Shown in pieces: positions 30,368 through 43,390 of a stretch of 64,000 nt of DNA. The position numbers and the translations under genes were made by a program. The stretch lies in NCBI RefSeq assembly GCF_030413615.1, contig NZ_CP129236.1:101001-165000 (forward strand). Reading direction: 5' to 3'. Below the pieces are notes generated by a model. It was given only the letters and a program-made list of their open reading frames with translations, ran no database searches and was not told the DNA's origin. The stretch comes from Planococcus shixiaomingii (GTDB lineage: Bacteria > Bacillota > Bacilli > Bacillales_A > Planococcaceae). The stretch's first letter is position 1. The number at the start of each line of letters is the position of its first letter.

Positions 30368-31267
30368 ATGGGTGAACAGGTCATTTATATGAATGGTGGA
30401 TTTGTTAAGAAAGAAGATGCGAAGGTTTCCGTTTACGACCATGGGTTTTTATATGGGGATGGAGTCTTTGAAGGAATTCGGTCTTATAACGGAAATGTCT
30501 TCCGTTTAGAAGAGCATTTGGAGCGGCTTTATGATTCAGCCAAGTCTGTAATGCTTGAGATTCCATATACTTTTGAAGAAATGACCGATCTGGTTGTTCA
30601 AACGCTGCGTCGCAATAAGTTAAAAAATGCTTACATTCGTCTAGTTGTTTCAAGAGGGGTCGGAAACCTTGGTTTAGATCCTTTTAGCTGTAAAGAGCCT
30701 AACGTCATCATCATCGCTGAAGCATTGGCGATGTACCCGCAAGCTTTATATGAATCGGGTATTGAAATTGCATCAGTCGCGACACGGCGGAGCCGAGCAG
30801 ATGTACTAAGTCCGAAAGTAAAGTCGCTCAATTACATGAATAATATTCTTGTGAAAATTGAAGCGAACCTGGCTGGAGTCTCAGAAGCTTTGATGATGAA
30901 CGAACAAGGATATGTAGCAGAAGGTTCGGCAGATAATATTTTTATCATCCGTAAAGGGAAAATTTTGACGCCACCTGGTTATGTAGGAGCACTTGAAGGG
31001 ATTACAAGAAATGCCATTATAGATTTGGCGGGCGAGAAAGGCTACGACATTCAAGAGGGCGTATTTACAAGGCACGACGTCTACACTGCAGACGAAGTGT
31101 TCTTAACTGGTACAGCGGTTGAAGTTATTTCAGTAGTTAAAGTAGATGGCCGTGTAATCGGCGAGGGAAAACCAGGTCCGATTACCAATGATTTACTTGC
31201 TGCATTCCGAGAGCTTGTAGAAAAAGATGGAGTAAAAGTATACGACGAACAATTAAAAGCAATTTGA
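30368..31267 (+). CDS. ilvE: Branched-chain amino acid aminotransferase
   Basis: IlvE interconverts Leu, Ile and Val with their 2-keto acids, using PLP. The fold-type IV motifs include VSVYDHGFLYGDGVFEGIR, the PLP lysine in VKSLNYMNNI (about K152) and LTGTAVEVI near the C-terminus. ATG 30368 gives 299 residues, the short class. The frame opens earlier at 30320, but that stretch has no similarity and no SD. The SD before 30368 is only GAAAGAAG, which is weak. It has its own promoter and is separated from ilvB by a T-box. Confidence 0.92.
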   Translation: MGEQVIYMNGGFVKKEDAKVSVYDHGFLYGDGVFEGIRSYNGNVFRLEEHLERLYDSAKSVMLEIPYTFEEMTDLVVQTLRRNKLKNAYIRLVVSRGVGNLGLDPFSCKEPNVIIIAEALAMYPQALYESGIEIASVATRRSRADVLSPKVKSLNYMNNILVKIEANLAGVSEALMMNEQGYVAEGSADNIFIIRKGKILTPPGYVGALEGITRNAIIDLAGEKGYDIQEGVFTRHDVYTADEVFLTGTAVEVISVVKVDGRVIGEGKPGPITNDLLAAFRELVEKDGVKVYDEQLKAI

Positions 31268-31284
31268 GGAAAAATGAATAATAC

Positions 31285-31570
31285 AACTCAATGACGAGGT
31301 TAAAGTTGATGGAACATGTATTTACAGAGAGCCGGTATTGGTGGAAGCCGGTAATACTCCCATTGATGACATCCCCTCCGAGTGGAGTGCTGAAAGGTTA
31401 ACACCGTTTAGGCATTCCCGGTGGCCGTTCGATTAGGCTATCGTTACCAATGGATAATCAATTTATCCGTGAGGCTGCATTTGTGCAGCGAAGTAGGGTG
31501 GTACCATGAAGCTTTTTCATCCCTAAGCAAAGAACAGGTTTCTTTGTTTAGGGATGAAAAAGCTTTTTTT
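31285..31570 (+). promoter_or_regulatory. T-box leader with isoleucine specifier (ATC), upstream of ilvB
   Basis: The T-box core AGGGTGGTACC is at 31495-31505, and the stem I landmarks GACGAGG (31293-31299) and AGAGAGCCGG are present. Aligned with the Cys T-box at 8580, the specifier triplet is ATC (31371-31373) followed by CCCTCCGAG. The bulge TGGT pairs with tRNA ending ACCA, which suits tRNA-Ile. The terminator is very long: AAGCTTTTTCATCCCTAA (31509-31526) against 31548-31565, capped by CAAAGAA/TTCTTTG and followed by a T-run. Confidence 0.92.
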
Positions 31571-31605
31571 ATTTCAAAAGACATATTCAAAAGGAGGCGG
31601 ACAGA

Positions 31606-33336
31606 TTGGGAGTAAATGTGAAAGCTAGGCAAGAAACAGATCAACGACTTAAAGGCAGCGGGGCTGATGTACTGATTCAATCGTTACAAGAACAAGGAGT
31701 TGAAATAATCTTCGGTTATCCAGGAGGGGCTGTCTTACCGATTTATGATGCATTGCACAAAAATCCAATCCGGCATGTTCTTGCTCGGCATGAGCAAGGT
31801 GCAATCCACGCCGCCGAAGGATATGCCAGAGTTTCTGGAAAAACCGGGGTAGTTATTGCAACATCAGGACCGGGAGCAACTAATTTGGTGACAGGAATTG
31901 CGGATGCGATGCTCGATTCTCTACCGTTAGTGGTTTTTACAGGGCAAGTAGCAAGCAGCGTAATAGGAACGGACGCTTTTCAAGAAGCAGATATCATCGG
32001 CATTACACAACCAATTACAAAGCATAATTACCAAGTGAAAAGTGCAGAAGACTTACCGAGAATTATCAAAGAAGCTTTCTATATAGCTTCTACAGGGCGG
32101 CCGGGACCTGTGGTAATAGATGTTCCAAAAGATATTGCAGCAGGAATGTTTGTGGCGGCAGAACAGCAGCAAGAAGAAGTCGACTTACCGGGCTATCAGC
32201 CGACAATTCACCCCAATTTCTTGCAAATTCAAAAAGCAGTTCAAGCGTTATCAGAAGCTAACAAGCCATTGATTTTAGCGGGAGCTGGAGTTTTGGCAGC
32301 ACGAGCGACAGAAGAACTTCAGGAATTTATTGAGCGTCACCAAATTCCAATCACTAATACCTTACTTGGCCTTGGCACGATAGATGGAAATCACGAGCTG
32401 TTCCTTGGTATGGCTGGCATGCATGGAACGTACACAGCAAACACTGCAATTTGTGAATGTGACGTCCTCTTGAATATCGGGGCACGCTTTGATGACCGGC
32501 TTACTGGCAACTTGGCACATTTTGCGCCAAAAGCAAAAGTGATTCACATTGACATTGATCCAGCTGAAATCGGAAAGAACGTTCCGACGGCCATCCCGAT
32601 TGTGGCGGACGCCAAGGAAGCTTTGCGGGAGTTGCTGAATCAACCATTCGAATCACCAGAAACGAGTGAGTGGTTGAAAACATTGAGGTCTAATGCTTCC
32701 GAATTTCCTTTGCAATATAAGGAAAACGAAGAGCGTGGAATTCTTCCTCAACAAGCCATCGAACTGATTCATCGTTTAACAAGCGGAGATGCGGTTGTTA
32801 CAACAGATGTAGGGCAGCATCAAATGTGGGCAGCACAGTATTACAAATTCAACCATCCGCATCACTGGGTCACTTCTGGAGGACTCGGAACTATGGGCTT
32901 TGGCTTTCCTGCAGCAATTGGCGCTCAGCTGGCAAAGCCGAATGAGAAAGTGGTCGCCATCGTCGGAGATGCCGGATTCCAAATGACGCTGCAAGAATTG
33001 TCACTTTTGCAGGAAATGCGGTTGCCAGTGAAAATCGTCATTTTGAACAATCAGTGTTTGGGGATGGTAAGGCAGTGGCAAGAAACGTTTTATGAAGAGC
33101 GATATTCCCAGTCATTGATGCCTGTTCAACCAGATTTTGTTAAATTAGCCCAAGCGTATGATATTCAAGGGTACAAAGTGGAAACGATGGAAGAAGCGGA
33201 AGAGATATTTGCAAAAGCGTTTGAGTCGAATGAGCCGGTGTTGATTGATTGCCGTGTGGTTCAGTTGGAAAACGTTTATCCGATGGTTGCGCCAGGCAAG
33301 GGGTTGAATGAAATGATTGGAGTGAAGGTTGAATGA
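31606..33336 (+). CDS. ilvB: Acetolactate synthase, large catalytic subunit
   Basis: This ThDP-dependent enzyme makes acetolactate or acetohydroxybutyrate, the first common step for Val/Leu and Ile. The 576 residues contain the N-terminal [17 protein letters not shown], the catalytic glutamate segment [17 protein letters not shown] and the ThDP motif GDAGFQMT followed by LNNQCLGMV. The start is TTG 31606 behind AAGGAGGCGG. The stop overlaps ilvN by ATGA. It is controlled by the Ile T-box. Confidence 0.96.
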   Translation: MGVNVKARQETDQRLKGSGADVLIQSLQEQGVEIIFGYPGGAVLPIYDALHKNPIRHVLARHEQGAIHAAEGYARVSGKTGVVIATSGPGATNLVTGIADAMLDSLPLVVFTGQVASSVIGTDAFQEADIIGITQPITKHNYQVKSAEDLPRIIKEAFYIASTGRPGPVVIDVPKDIAAGMFVAAEQQQEEVDLPGYQPTIHPNFLQIQKAVQALSEANKPLILAGAGVLAARATEELQEFIERHQIPITNTLLGLGTIDGNHELFLGMAGMHGTYTANTAICECDVLLNIGARFDDRLTGNLAHFAPKAKVIHIDIDPAEIGKNVPTAIPIVADAKEALRELLNQPFESPETSEWLKTLRSNASEFPLQYKENEERGILPQQAIELIHRLTSGDAVVTTDVGQHQMWAAQYYKFNHPHHWVTSGGLGTMGFGFPAAIGAQLAKPNEKVVAIVGDAGFQMTLQELSLLQEMRLPVKIVILNNQCLGMVRQWQETFYEERYSQSLMPVQPDFVKLAQAYDIQGYKVETMEEAEEIFAKAFESNEPVLIDCRVVQLENVYPMVAPGKGLNEMIGVKVE

Positions 33337-33845
33337 AACGAGTTATCACAACAACGGTAAGCAACCAAAGCGGCGTATTAAACCGGGTCACAGGCTTATT
33401 GATGAAGCGGCAGTTCAACATTGAAAGCATTTCAGTCGGGCATACGGAACAGCCGGGAATGTCAAAAATGACCTTTATCGTTAATGTCGAAGATAAAGAA
33501 AAACTCGAGCAGTTGCTGAAACAACTTCAAAAGCAGATCGATGTCATTAAAGTAAATGATATAACCGACAAGGCACTGGTAATGCGGGAGCTGGCATTAG
33601 TGAAAGTGGTAGCTCCTCCAGCTGTTAGAAGTGAAATTTATAGCATTGTTGAACCGTTCAGAGCCACGGTGGTCGATATGAGTAAAAACGTTACAACTTT
33701 CCAAGTAACAGGCGATCCGGAAAAAATTGAAGCCTTTATTGATTTGATGAAGCCGTATGGCATTAAAGAATTGACCCGAACCGGGGTTTCAGCATTTGTC
33801 AGGGAAACGCAGAAAGTACAGGCACCGCAACTGAATATCTTATAA
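33333..33845 (+). CDS. ilvN: Acetolactate synthase, small regulatory subunit
   Basis: IlvN carries the valine feedback site and activates IlvB. The 170-residue protein starts with the ACT domain ([20 protein letters not shown]) and has the C-terminal ALS-ss domain with RELALVKV and [10 protein letters not shown]. It is translationally coupled to ilvB. Confidence 0.95.
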   Translation: MKRVITTTVSNQSGVLNRVTGLLMKRQFNIESISVGHTEQPGMSKMTFIVNVEDKEKLEQLLKQLQKQIDVIKVNDITDKALVMRELALVKVVAPPAVRSEIYSIVEPFRATVVDMSKNVTTFQVTGDPEKIEAFIDLMKPYGIKELTRTGVSAFVRETQKVQAPQLNIL

Positions 33846-33854
33846 AAAAACTAA

Positions 33855-36435
<2,581 letters not shown>

Positions 36436-36468
36436 CCCCATCAATCATTGAAAGAGGAGGAATTTAAT

Positions 36469-37569
36469 ATGAAAAAAACAATAGCGGTATTGCCAGGAGA
36501 CGGAATCGGACCAGAAGTGACAGAAGCGGCAGTAAAGGTGCTGCAATCCATCGCAATGCGCTATGGACATACTTTTCATTTAAAGTATGCGGCAATCGGC
36601 GGGGCAGCCATTGACCAGTTTGATAATCCGCTTCCTCAGGAAACGATTGAAACTTGTGAAGCGAGCGATGCCATTCTTCTTGGTGCGGTAGGAGGTTCGA
36701 AGTGGGAAAGCCAGCCTTCTCATATGCGGCCGGAAAAAGGGCTGTTGAATATTCGTAAACACTTTGATTTGTTTGCAAATATCCGGCCCGTTAAAGCGGT
36801 TCCTTCTCTTCTTAGCTCATCGCCATTGAAAGAAGAAGTAGCGAAAGACGTTGATATGGTGATTGTACGTGAATTGACAAGCGGCCTGTATTTCGGGGAA
36901 CCGAAACGGCGTTCCGAGAAATCGGCGGTTGATACGCTGGTCTACACCAGAAGTGAAATTGAGCGCATCGTTAATCAGGCTTTTGAGCTTGCACGGACCC
37001 GTAAAGGCAAGGTGACATCGGTCGACAAAGCCAATGTATTGGAAACGAGCAAACTGTGGCGTGAAGTAGTGGAAGAACGGAAGAAAGCCTATCCGGATAT
37101 CGAAGTTGAGCACATGCTGGTCGATTCAGCAGCTATGAAGCTGATTACAGATCCTCGCTCTTTCGATGTAGTAGTTACGGAAAATATGTTTGGAGACATC
37201 TTGAGCGACGAAGCGTCCGTTATCACCGGCTCTCTTGGCATGTTGCCTTCTGCCAGCGTCCGTTCAGACGGTTTCGGCCTTTACGAACCGGTACATGGAT
37301 CAGCACCTGATATTTCGGGACAAAACAAAGCCAACCCGTCCGCAGCTATCTTGTCGGCGGCAATGATGCTGAAACATTCCTTTGGCCTTCATACGGAAGC
37401 CGCTGCTATTGAAGAAGCGGTCATGAGCGTATTGGAAGATGGGTATTGTACGGGAGATTTGAGCGGCGTAGGGAAACGGGTCGTGTCGACAGAAACTTTT
37501 GTTACGAAAGTGATCGAAGAGTTGGAACGGGAACTTGTCTCTGAACATATCATGTATTCGTATGTATAA
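36469..37569 (+). CDS. leuB: 3-isopropylmalate dehydrogenase
   Basis: LeuB oxidatively decarboxylates 3-isopropylmalate with NAD. The protein starts [17 protein letters not shown] and contains [15 protein letters not shown] and [20 protein letters not shown] 36469 follows AGAGGAGG and gives 366 residues; an upstream TTG at 36448 is before the SD. The C-terminal tail after about residue 355 ([12 protein letters not shown]) shows no clear family motif. Confidence 0.96.
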   Translation: MKKTIAVLPGDGIGPEVTEAAVKVLQSIAMRYGHTFHLKYAAIGGAAIDQFDNPLPQETIETCEASDAILLGAVGGSKWESQPSHMRPEKGLLNIRKHFDLFANIRPVKAVPSLLSSSPLKEEVAKDVDMVIVRELTSGLYFGEPKRRSEKSAVDTLVYTRSEIERIVNQAFELARTRKGKVTSVDKANVLETSKLWREVVEERKKAYPDIEVEHMLVDSAAMKLITDPRSFDVVVTENMFGDILSDEASVITGSLGMLPSASVRSDGFGLYEPVHGSAPDISGQNKANPSAAILSAAMMLKHSFGLHTEAAAIEEAVMSVLEDGYCTGDLSGVGKRVVSTETFVTKVIEELERELVSEHIMYSYV

Positions 37570-37586
37570 ATAAAGGAGCGGGCGGC

Positions 37587-39002
37587 ATGGCAAAAACGAT
37601 TATTGAAAAAATTTGGAAACAGCATATAGTTTACGAAGAAACAGGGAAGCCGGATCTTCTTTATATCGATCTTCATTTATTGCACGAAGTAACTTCTCCG
37701 CAAGCATTTGAAGGGCTGCGGTTGAATGGACGGAAAGTGCGGCGGCCAGATTTGTGCTTTGCAACAATGGATCATAATGTACCTACCCGTAACCGGGAAA
37801 CTATTAAAGACCCGATATCAAGAAAACAAATCAAAACTTTGGAGGAAAACTGCGCTGAGTTCGGGGTGCCGCTAGCAGGTCTTAACCATCCAGACCAAGG
37901 CATTGTGCATGTTATCGGCCCAGAACTGGGACTTACACAGCCTGGCAAGACGATTGTTTGCGGTGATAGCCATACATCGACCCACGGAGCATTCGGTGCT
38001 TTGGCTTTCGGTATAGGCACCAGTGAAGTAGAGCACGTCCTTTCTACTCAAACTCTGTGGCAATCAAAACCTAAAACGATGGAAATACGCATTGAAGGCA
38101 AACTCGGTTTTGGCGTTTCTTCAAAAGATATCATTTTAGCAATCATTTCGAAATTCGGTGTGGATATGGGAACAGGGCATATTGTGGAATACACCGGAGA
38201 AGCAATTCGCAAGCTGTCGATGGAGGAGCGGATGACCATCTGCAATATGTCGATTGAAGCGGGTGCACGTGCTGGACTGATCAGTCCGGACCAGAAGACG
38301 GTCGACTATTTGAAAGGACGCCGGCATGTTCCACAAGGAGATGCATTTGATAGAGCAGCAGAACAGTGGCTGGCGTTGGCGACAGATGAAGGCGCAGTGT
38401 ATGATGTATCGCTTAGCATTGACGCAGATGAAATTTCGCCATTTGTCACTTGGGGGACAAACCCATCGATGGGTTCAGGCATCGCCGAACGGGTACCCAC
38501 TGCAGCAGATTTCGAAAAACAGGCAGACCGTGAGGCGCTAAAGCAGGCATTAGCTTACATGCAACTTGAAGAAGGGACACCACTTTCTTCTATTGAAATA
38601 CAGCATGTCTTTATCGGATCTTGCACCAATGCACGAATTGGAGATTTGCGGGCGGCAAGTGAAATCATTGCCGGCAAAAAAGTCCATCCATCGGTGACTG
38701 CTATCGTTGTGCCGGGATCAGAATCGGTGAAGCGTGCAGCAGAAGCGGAAGGCTTGGATCAAATCTTTCTGGAAGCCGGCTTTGAGTGGCGGGAGACAGG
38801 ATGCAGCATGTGCTTGGCGATGAATGAAGATTCTGTACCAGCAGGCGAACGCTGCGCTTCCACTTCCAACCGCAATTTTGAAGGACGCCAAGGAGCGGGT
38901 TCGATGACTCATTTGGTGAGCCCCGTTATGGCAGCGGCTGCAGCGATTGAAGGCCGGTTGACAGATGTCCGCAAATTTATGGAAGAACCCGTAACCGCAT
39001 AA
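37587..39002 (+). CDS. leuC: 3-isopropylmalate dehydratase, large subunit
   Basis: LeuC is the iron-sulfur subunit that isomerizes isopropylmalate. The 471 residues carry the cluster ligands in [14 protein letters not shown] and [11 protein letters not shown], and the early [16 protein letters not shown] segment. The SD AAAGGAGCGG lies upstream of ATG 37587. LeuD follows 27 bp later as its partner. Confidence 0.96.
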   Translation: MAKTIIEKIWKQHIVYEETGKPDLLYIDLHLLHEVTSPQAFEGLRLNGRKVRRPDLCFATMDHNVPTRNRETIKDPISRKQIKTLEENCAEFGVPLAGLNHPDQGIVHVIGPELGLTQPGKTIVCGDSHTSTHGAFGALAFGIGTSEVEHVLSTQTLWQSKPKTMEIRIEGKLGFGVSSKDIILAIISKFGVDMGTGHIVEYTGEAIRKLSMEERMTICNMSIEAGARAGLISPDQKTVDYLKGRRHVPQGDAFDRAAEQWLALATDEGAVYDVSLSIDADEISPFVTWGTNPSMGSGIAERVPTAADFEKQADREALKQALAYMQLEEGTPLSSIEIQHVFIGSCTNARIGDLRAASEIIAGKKVHPSVTAIVVPGSESVKRAAEAEGLDQIFLEAGFEWRETGCSMCLAMNEDSVPAGERCASTSNRNFEGRQGAGSMTHLVSPVMAAAAAIEGRLTDVRKFMEEPVTA

Positions 39003-39029
39003 TCGAAAAGGACAAGGAGGCAGCCGGCT

Positions 39030-39620
39030 ATGAAACCGATCAACAAGATCACCAGCATATTAACACCATTAGACCGAAAGAATGTGGACACCGATCAAAT
39101 CATTTCCAAAGAATTTTTGAAGCGAATTGAACGTACGGGGTTCGGCAAATACTTGTTTTATCATTGGCGTTTTCGCCCCGATGGTTCACCGATTGAAGAA
39201 TTTGTCCTTAACAATCCACGCTTTCAAGGCTCCGAAATTTTAGTCGCACAAGAAAACTTCGGTTGCGGCTCTTCACGCGAGCATGCCCCTTGGGCGATTC
39301 AGGATTTTGGATTTAATGTGGTCATCGCGCCGAGCTATGCAGATATCTTCTATAATAACTGCGTAAAAAATGGCATTCTGCCAATTCGGCTAGAAGATCA
39401 TGAAGTGAATGAACTTATTCAAAAAGGGCAACAAGAAGATTTTCAACTAGAAGTCAATTTGGAAGAGCAGATCGTGATTGGGCAAGACGGCAGCCGTTAT
39501 GAATTCGCCATTGATCCGTATTGGAAAGAAATGCTCCTAAAAGGCTGGGATGAAATTGCGTTAACCTTCCAATACGATTCGTACATTACGGCATACGAAG
39601 AAAGACAGCGGCAGGCTTAA
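39030..39620 (+). CDS. leuD: 3-isopropylmalate dehydratase, small subunit
   Basis: LeuD supplies the swivelling domain for substrate recognition. NVDTDQIISKEFLKRIERTG and NFGCGSSREHAPWAI are diagnostic. Length is 196 residues, normal for the bacterial class. AAGGAGG precedes the ATG. It completes leuABCD in the same order as B. subtilis. Confidence 0.95.
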   Translation: MKPINKITSILTPLDRKNVDTDQIISKEFLKRIERTGFGKYLFYHWRFRPDGSPIEEFVLNNPRFQGSEILVAQENFGCGSSREHAPWAIQDFGFNVVIAPSYADIFYNNCVKNGILPIRLEDHEVNELIQKGQQEDFQLEVNLEEQIVIGQDGSRYEFAIDPYWKEMLLKGWDEIALTFQYDSYITAYEERQRQA

Positions 39621-39699
39621 AAGGCAACTTCTATTAAGAGGAGATGATTTAGTTGGGAATTCGTACGATACAGTAGGGTTATACAACGCATTTGAAAAG

Positions 39700-40644
39700 T
39701 TGGCGCCAATCGTCCACCGCACTCCGTGCAAACAGTCCCAAACGTTGAATGGCATTACAGAAAGCCAGGTATTCTTGAAATTGGAGAACCTTCAGAAGAC
39801 GGGCTCATTCAAAATAAGAGGGGCTTTCAATAAGATCAGCCGCTTAACGAAAGAAGAATGTGAAAAAGGAATTGTGGCTGCTTCTGCAGGAAACCATGCA
39901 CAAGGGGTGGCTTTAGCTGGAAGAGAAAAAGGTGTGCCGGTAACGATTTTCATGCCGGAAGCGACGCCGGAGGCTAAAGTGATGGCCACCCGCCAGTATG
40001 GAGCAACAGTCCGGCTTGTCGGTAAAAGTTTTGAAGAAGCTTATGCAGCTGCCAAAAAAGAACAGCTTTTCACCGGTGCTGCGTTTATTCATCCGTTCGA
40101 TGATATGGCCATCATCGAAGGCCAAGCGACGGTGGCAATGGAAATGATGCAGCAATGCCCGGAGCTGGATACGATTGTTGTTCCGGCTGGGGGAGGCGGC
40201 TTACTTGCCGGCACCGCTCTTGCTGTAAAGTCGATAAATCCGTCTATTCGCGTAATAGGAGTGCAAGCGCAAGCGGCTCCTGCGATAGCTTCGCTCTTTC
40301 ATGGCATCCAGAATTCTGCGGTGCCGTTTCTGCCTACCATGGCAGAAGGCATCAAAGTAAAAGAGCCAGGCAAGCTGACAACAAAAATCATTAATGCTTA
40401 TGTTGATGATGTGGTTACGGTCAGTGAACAAGAAATAGCTTCAGCTATCCTTTTTATGCTGGAACGGGAAAAAATGCTGGTAGAAGGAGCAGGAGCTGCT
40501 GCAGTGGCTGCGGTACTTCATCGGCACTTGCCTTTTCATTCCAACAGTACAGGGGTGATCGTGAGCGGCGGCAATTTTGATATCAGCAAGTTGAATGCGT
40601 GTATAAAGACCGTAACTGATATAAGTACGGCCAGTTCTTATTAA
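39700..40644 (+). CDS. ilvA: Threonine deaminase, short form without ACT domain; start disrupted
   Basis: This PLP enzyme converts threonine to 2-ketobutyrate, the entry to isoleucine. TGSFKIRGAFNKI holds the PLP lysine, and SAGNHAQGVA and PAGGGGLLAGTA are conserved. The protein ends after about 315 residues, so the C-terminal ACT-like regulatory domain of long IlvA is absent, as in TdcB-type enzymes. The SD AAGAGGAGATG (39636-39646) fits TTG 39653, but that codon is one base out of frame and hits TAG after seven codons. The body frame is open upstream and reads GNSYDTVGLYNAFEKLAPIV without any ATG/GTG/TTG before TTG 39700. Confidence 0.8.
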   Translation: MAPIVHRTPCKQSQTLNGITESQVFLKLENLQKTGSFKIRGAFNKISRLTKEECEKGIVAASAGNHAQGVALAGREKGVPVTIFMPEATPEAKVMATRQYGATVRLVGKSFEEAYAAAKKEQLFTGAAFIHPFDDMAIIEGQATVAMEMMQQCPELDTIVVPAGGGGLLAGTALAVKSINPSIRVIGVQAQAAPAIASLFHGIQNSAVPFLPTMAEGIKVKEPGKLTTKIINAYVDDVVTVSEQEIASAILFMLEREKMLVEGAGAAAVAAVLHRHLPFHSNSTGVIVSGGNFDISKLNACIKTVTDISTASSY

Positions 40645-40651
40645 TAGAAGA

Positions 40652-40681
40652 AACCCTTTGCTTAAGAGCAAAGGGTTTTTT
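40652..40681 (+). terminator. Terminator after ilvA
   Basis: AACCCTTTGCT (40652-40662) pairs with AGCAAAGGGTT (40667-40677) with a 4-nt loop, followed by TTT and more T. It closes the ilv-leu operon. Confidence 0.93.
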
Positions 40682-40724
40682 ATTTTCAGAGTTTTTCAGC
40701 TTTCTTCTATAGAAAGGAAAGCTG

Positions 40725-40753
40725 TTGACATCTCTTTGTCCATTTGTTAATTT
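40725..40753 (+). promoter_or_regulatory. Promoter of the yuiF-like gene
   Basis: Perfect TTGACA (40725-40730) with a weak -10 (TTAATT at 16 bp or TAATTT at 17 bp). A dyad immediately overlaps its downstream edge. Confidence 0.6.
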
Positions 40754-40769
40754 AAAGTGTGCACTTTAA
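40752..40769 (+). promoter_or_regulatory. Operator-like dyad at the yuiF promoter
   Basis: TTAAAGTG and CACTTTAA are perfect inverted 8-mers separated by TG. The element sits at the -10/transcription start region and could be bound by a dimeric repressor; no regulator gene is nearby. Confidence 0.55.
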
Positions 40770-40799
40770 CGCTTTAGCAAACTAAAGGAGATAGATAGT

Positions 40800-42122
40800 A
40801 TGAATGCAGTTATTATTGCCGTCTTGGTCATGTTAGTATTGAGCTTGCTTCGGGTCAATGTGGTTTTCGCATTGTTGATCGGAGCAATCGCTGGCGGACT
40901 GGGCGGTGGGTTATCATTTGCGGACACAATCACGGCATTTACAGATGGCCTCGGGGAAGGGGCTACCATTGCGCTTAGCTACGCCATGCTCGGCGGCTTT
41001 GCTGTTGCGATATCACGTACCGGTATTCCGGAATTGCTCGTCTCGAGTGTTTTGAAAATAGTTAATAAAGAAGGAGAAGCGACACGGGAAGGATTAGCGA
41101 AAGCGCTGATCATCTTTGCACTGTTAATCATGGCTGTCTTCTCGCAGAACTTGATTCCGATTCACATCGCGTTCATTCCATTATTATTGCCGCCGATGCT
41201 GCACATTATGAACGAATTGCGCATTGACCGCCGGTTGATTGCGTCGGTGTTGACATTCGGCTTGACGGCACCTTACATCTTATTGCCGTATGGGTTCGGA
41301 TTGATCTTCCATGATATTGTTGCGACGCAAATGGACCTAGCGGGACTTCCGATTGATATGGCGGATATTCCGAGAGCGATGGCAGTTCCTGTCCTAGGTT
41401 TAGCAGTAGGCCTTGCGATTGCGATTTTCATCTCATACCGCAAGCCGCGGGATTACCACATCGCAAAAACTAATATAGAAGAAATTCAAAAAAAGACGGC
41501 TTCAGGAAAAGATATTGTGGTCACGGTTCTTGCACTGCTTGCGGCATTGTACGGGCAGATTTCCACAGATTCCATGATTATTGGAGCATTAGCGGGTATT
41601 CTGGTCTTGTACTTGCTGGGTGCCATGAAATGGCGTGACGCAGATGATATTTTGAATGCGGGCATGCGCATGATGGCATTCATCGGTTTTGTTATCATTT
41701 CGGCCAATGGCTTCGCTTCTGTCATCCAAGCGACCGGTGCTATTGAACCGCTAGTAACGAGCGTATCGGAAATGTTCGCCGGCAACAGAGGGATGGCCGC
41801 ATTCGCAATGCTCGTGGCTGGCCTCGTGGTGACGATGGGCATTGGCTCTTCGTTTGCAACGATTCCAATTATCGCTGCCATCTTTGTTCCGATGAGTATG
41901 GAGTTTGGTTTCTCAACCCTTGCAATCATTTCGTTAATCGGTACAGCAGGGGCGTTGGGTGACGCCGGGTCTCCTGCTTCTGACTCAACACTCGGACCGA
42001 CAGCGGGACTGAATGTGGACGGTCAGCACAATCACATTTGGGATACATGCGTTCCGACATTCGTCCACTACAACATTCCGTTGCTGATTTTCGGTTGGGC
42101 TGCCATCATGTGGCTCGCTTAA
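40800..42122 (+). CDS. yuiF: Na+/H+ antiporter family membrane protein (YuiF-like)
   Basis: This 440-residue membrane protein has about ten to twelve hydrophobic segments and closely resembles B. subtilis YuiF, annotated in databases as a Na+/H+ antiporter family member or amino acid transporter. Conserved stretches are FSQNLIPIHIAFIPLLLPP, TMGIGSSFATIPIIAAIF and LGDAGSPASDSTLGPTAGLN. The substrate is not known. AAAGGAGAT precedes ATG 40800. It has its own promoter and operator-like dyad between the ilv-leu operon and rpsJ. Confidence 0.85.
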   Translation: MNAVIIAVLVMLVLSLLRVNVVFALLIGAIAGGLGGGLSFADTITAFTDGLGEGATIALSYAMLGGFAVAISRTGIPELLVSSVLKIVNKEGEATREGLAKALIIFALLIMAVFSQNLIPIHIAFIPLLLPPMLHIMNELRIDRRLIASVLTFGLTAPYILLPYGFGLIFHDIVATQMDLAGLPIDMADIPRAMAVPVLGLAVGLAIAIFISYRKPRDYHIAKTNIEEIQKKTASGKDIVVTVLALLAALYGQISTDSMIIGALAGILVLYLLGAMKWRDADDILNAGMRMMAFIGFVIISANGFASVIQATGAIEPLVTSVSEMFAGNRGMAAFAMLVAGLVVTMGIGSSFATIPIIAAIFVPMSMEFGFSTLAIISLIGTAGALGDAGSPASDSTLGPTAGLNVDGQHNHIWDTCVPTFVHYNIPLLIFGWAAIMWLA

Positions 42123-42153
42123 GATTAAAATGTTCGGTCTTTTAGCGTATCGG

Positions 42154-42181
42154 TTGAATTTGAAACGAATCCTGTTATACT
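42154..42181 (+). promoter_or_regulatory. Upstream promoter P1 of the S10 operon
   Basis: TTGAAT (42154-42159) and TATACT (42176-42181) are 16 bp apart, with an extended -10 (TGT at 42173-42175). Confidence 0.6.
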
Positions 42182-42194
42182 TATAAAGGTTATT

Positions 42195-42236
42195 AAAAGA
42201 ATTTCGTAAAAACACTTGCGGAATTCTTTTTAATTT
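42195..42236 (+). terminator. Terminator-like hairpin between P1 and P2
   Basis: AAAAGAATTTCG (42195-42206) pairs with CGGAATTCTTTT (42219-42230) with one G-T pair, then TAATTTT. It is the only terminator candidate after yuiF and would also attenuate transcripts from P1. Confidence 0.6.
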
Positions 42237-42244
42237 TGTATACT
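42216..42244 (+). promoter_or_regulatory. Downstream promoter P2 of the S10 operon
   Basis: TTGCGG (42216-42221), a 17-bp spacer and TATACT (42239-42244). It overlaps the 3' half of the preceding hairpin. Confidence 0.68.
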
Positions 42245-42683
<439 letters not shown>

Positions 42684-42732
42684 TCGGTAAACGAAATATA
42701 AAAACACAAATAATTACAGGAGGTGTGACAAC

Positions 42733-43362
42733 ATGACCAAAGGAATCTTAGGTAGAAAAATCGGTATGACGCAAGTTTTTGCTGAGAACGGTGATTTAAT
42801 CCCTGTAACTGTAATTGAAGCTGCTCCAAACGTAGTACTTCAAAAGAAAACAGTTGAGGTTGACGGCTACGAAGCAATCCAATTAGGTTTTGAAGACAAG
42901 CGTGAAAAGCTTTCTAACAAACCTGCTAAAGGACATGTAGCTAAAGCAAACACTGCTCCTAAGCGCTTCATTCGCGAACTTCGCAATGTAAACTTAGCTG
43001 ATTACGAGATTGGTCAGGAAGTCAGAGTAGATGTATTCGCAGAAGGCGATGTAGTAGATGTAACAGGAACAACAAAAGGTAAAGGTTTCCAAGGTGTTAT
43101 CAAACGCCACGGACAATCACGCGGACCAATGTCTCACGGTTCACGCTACCACCGTCGTCCTGGTTCAATGGGTCCGGTTGCTCCTAACCGCGTATTCAAA
43201 CAAAAGAAATTGCCTGGTCAAATGGGTGGCAATACAGTTACGATCCAAAACCTTCACATTGTGAAAGTTGATGCAGAACGCAACTTGCTTCTTATTAAAG
43301 GGAATGTTCCTGGTTCACGCAAAGCGTTGATCCGAGTGAAATCTTCTATTAAAGCGAACTAA
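42733..43362 (+). CDS. rplC: 50S ribosomal protein L3
   Basis: L3 reaches the peptidyl transferase centre. It is 209 residues long, with [20 protein letters not shown] at the N-terminus and the loop [19 protein letters not shown]. The SD AGGAGGTG is strong. It follows rpsJ by 49 bp. Confidence 0.97.
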   Translation: MTKGILGRKIGMTQVFAENGDLIPVTVIEAAPNVVLQKKTVEVDGYEAIQLGFEDKREKLSNKPAKGHVAKANTAPKRFIRELRNVNLADYEIGQEVRVDVFAEGDVVDVTGTTKGKGFQGVIKRHGQSRGPMSHGSRYHRRPGSMGPVAPNRVFKQKKLPGQMGGNTVTIQNLHIVKVDAERNLLLIKGNVPGSRKALIRVKSSIKAN

Positions 43363-43390
43363 TATCTTTTCAAGGAAGGAGGAAACAAGA

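Noticed and set aside
41486..41929. 147-codon open frame on the minus strand in yuiF
   Set aside because: It is the antisense of a membrane protein gene; its composition is explained by the sense strand.
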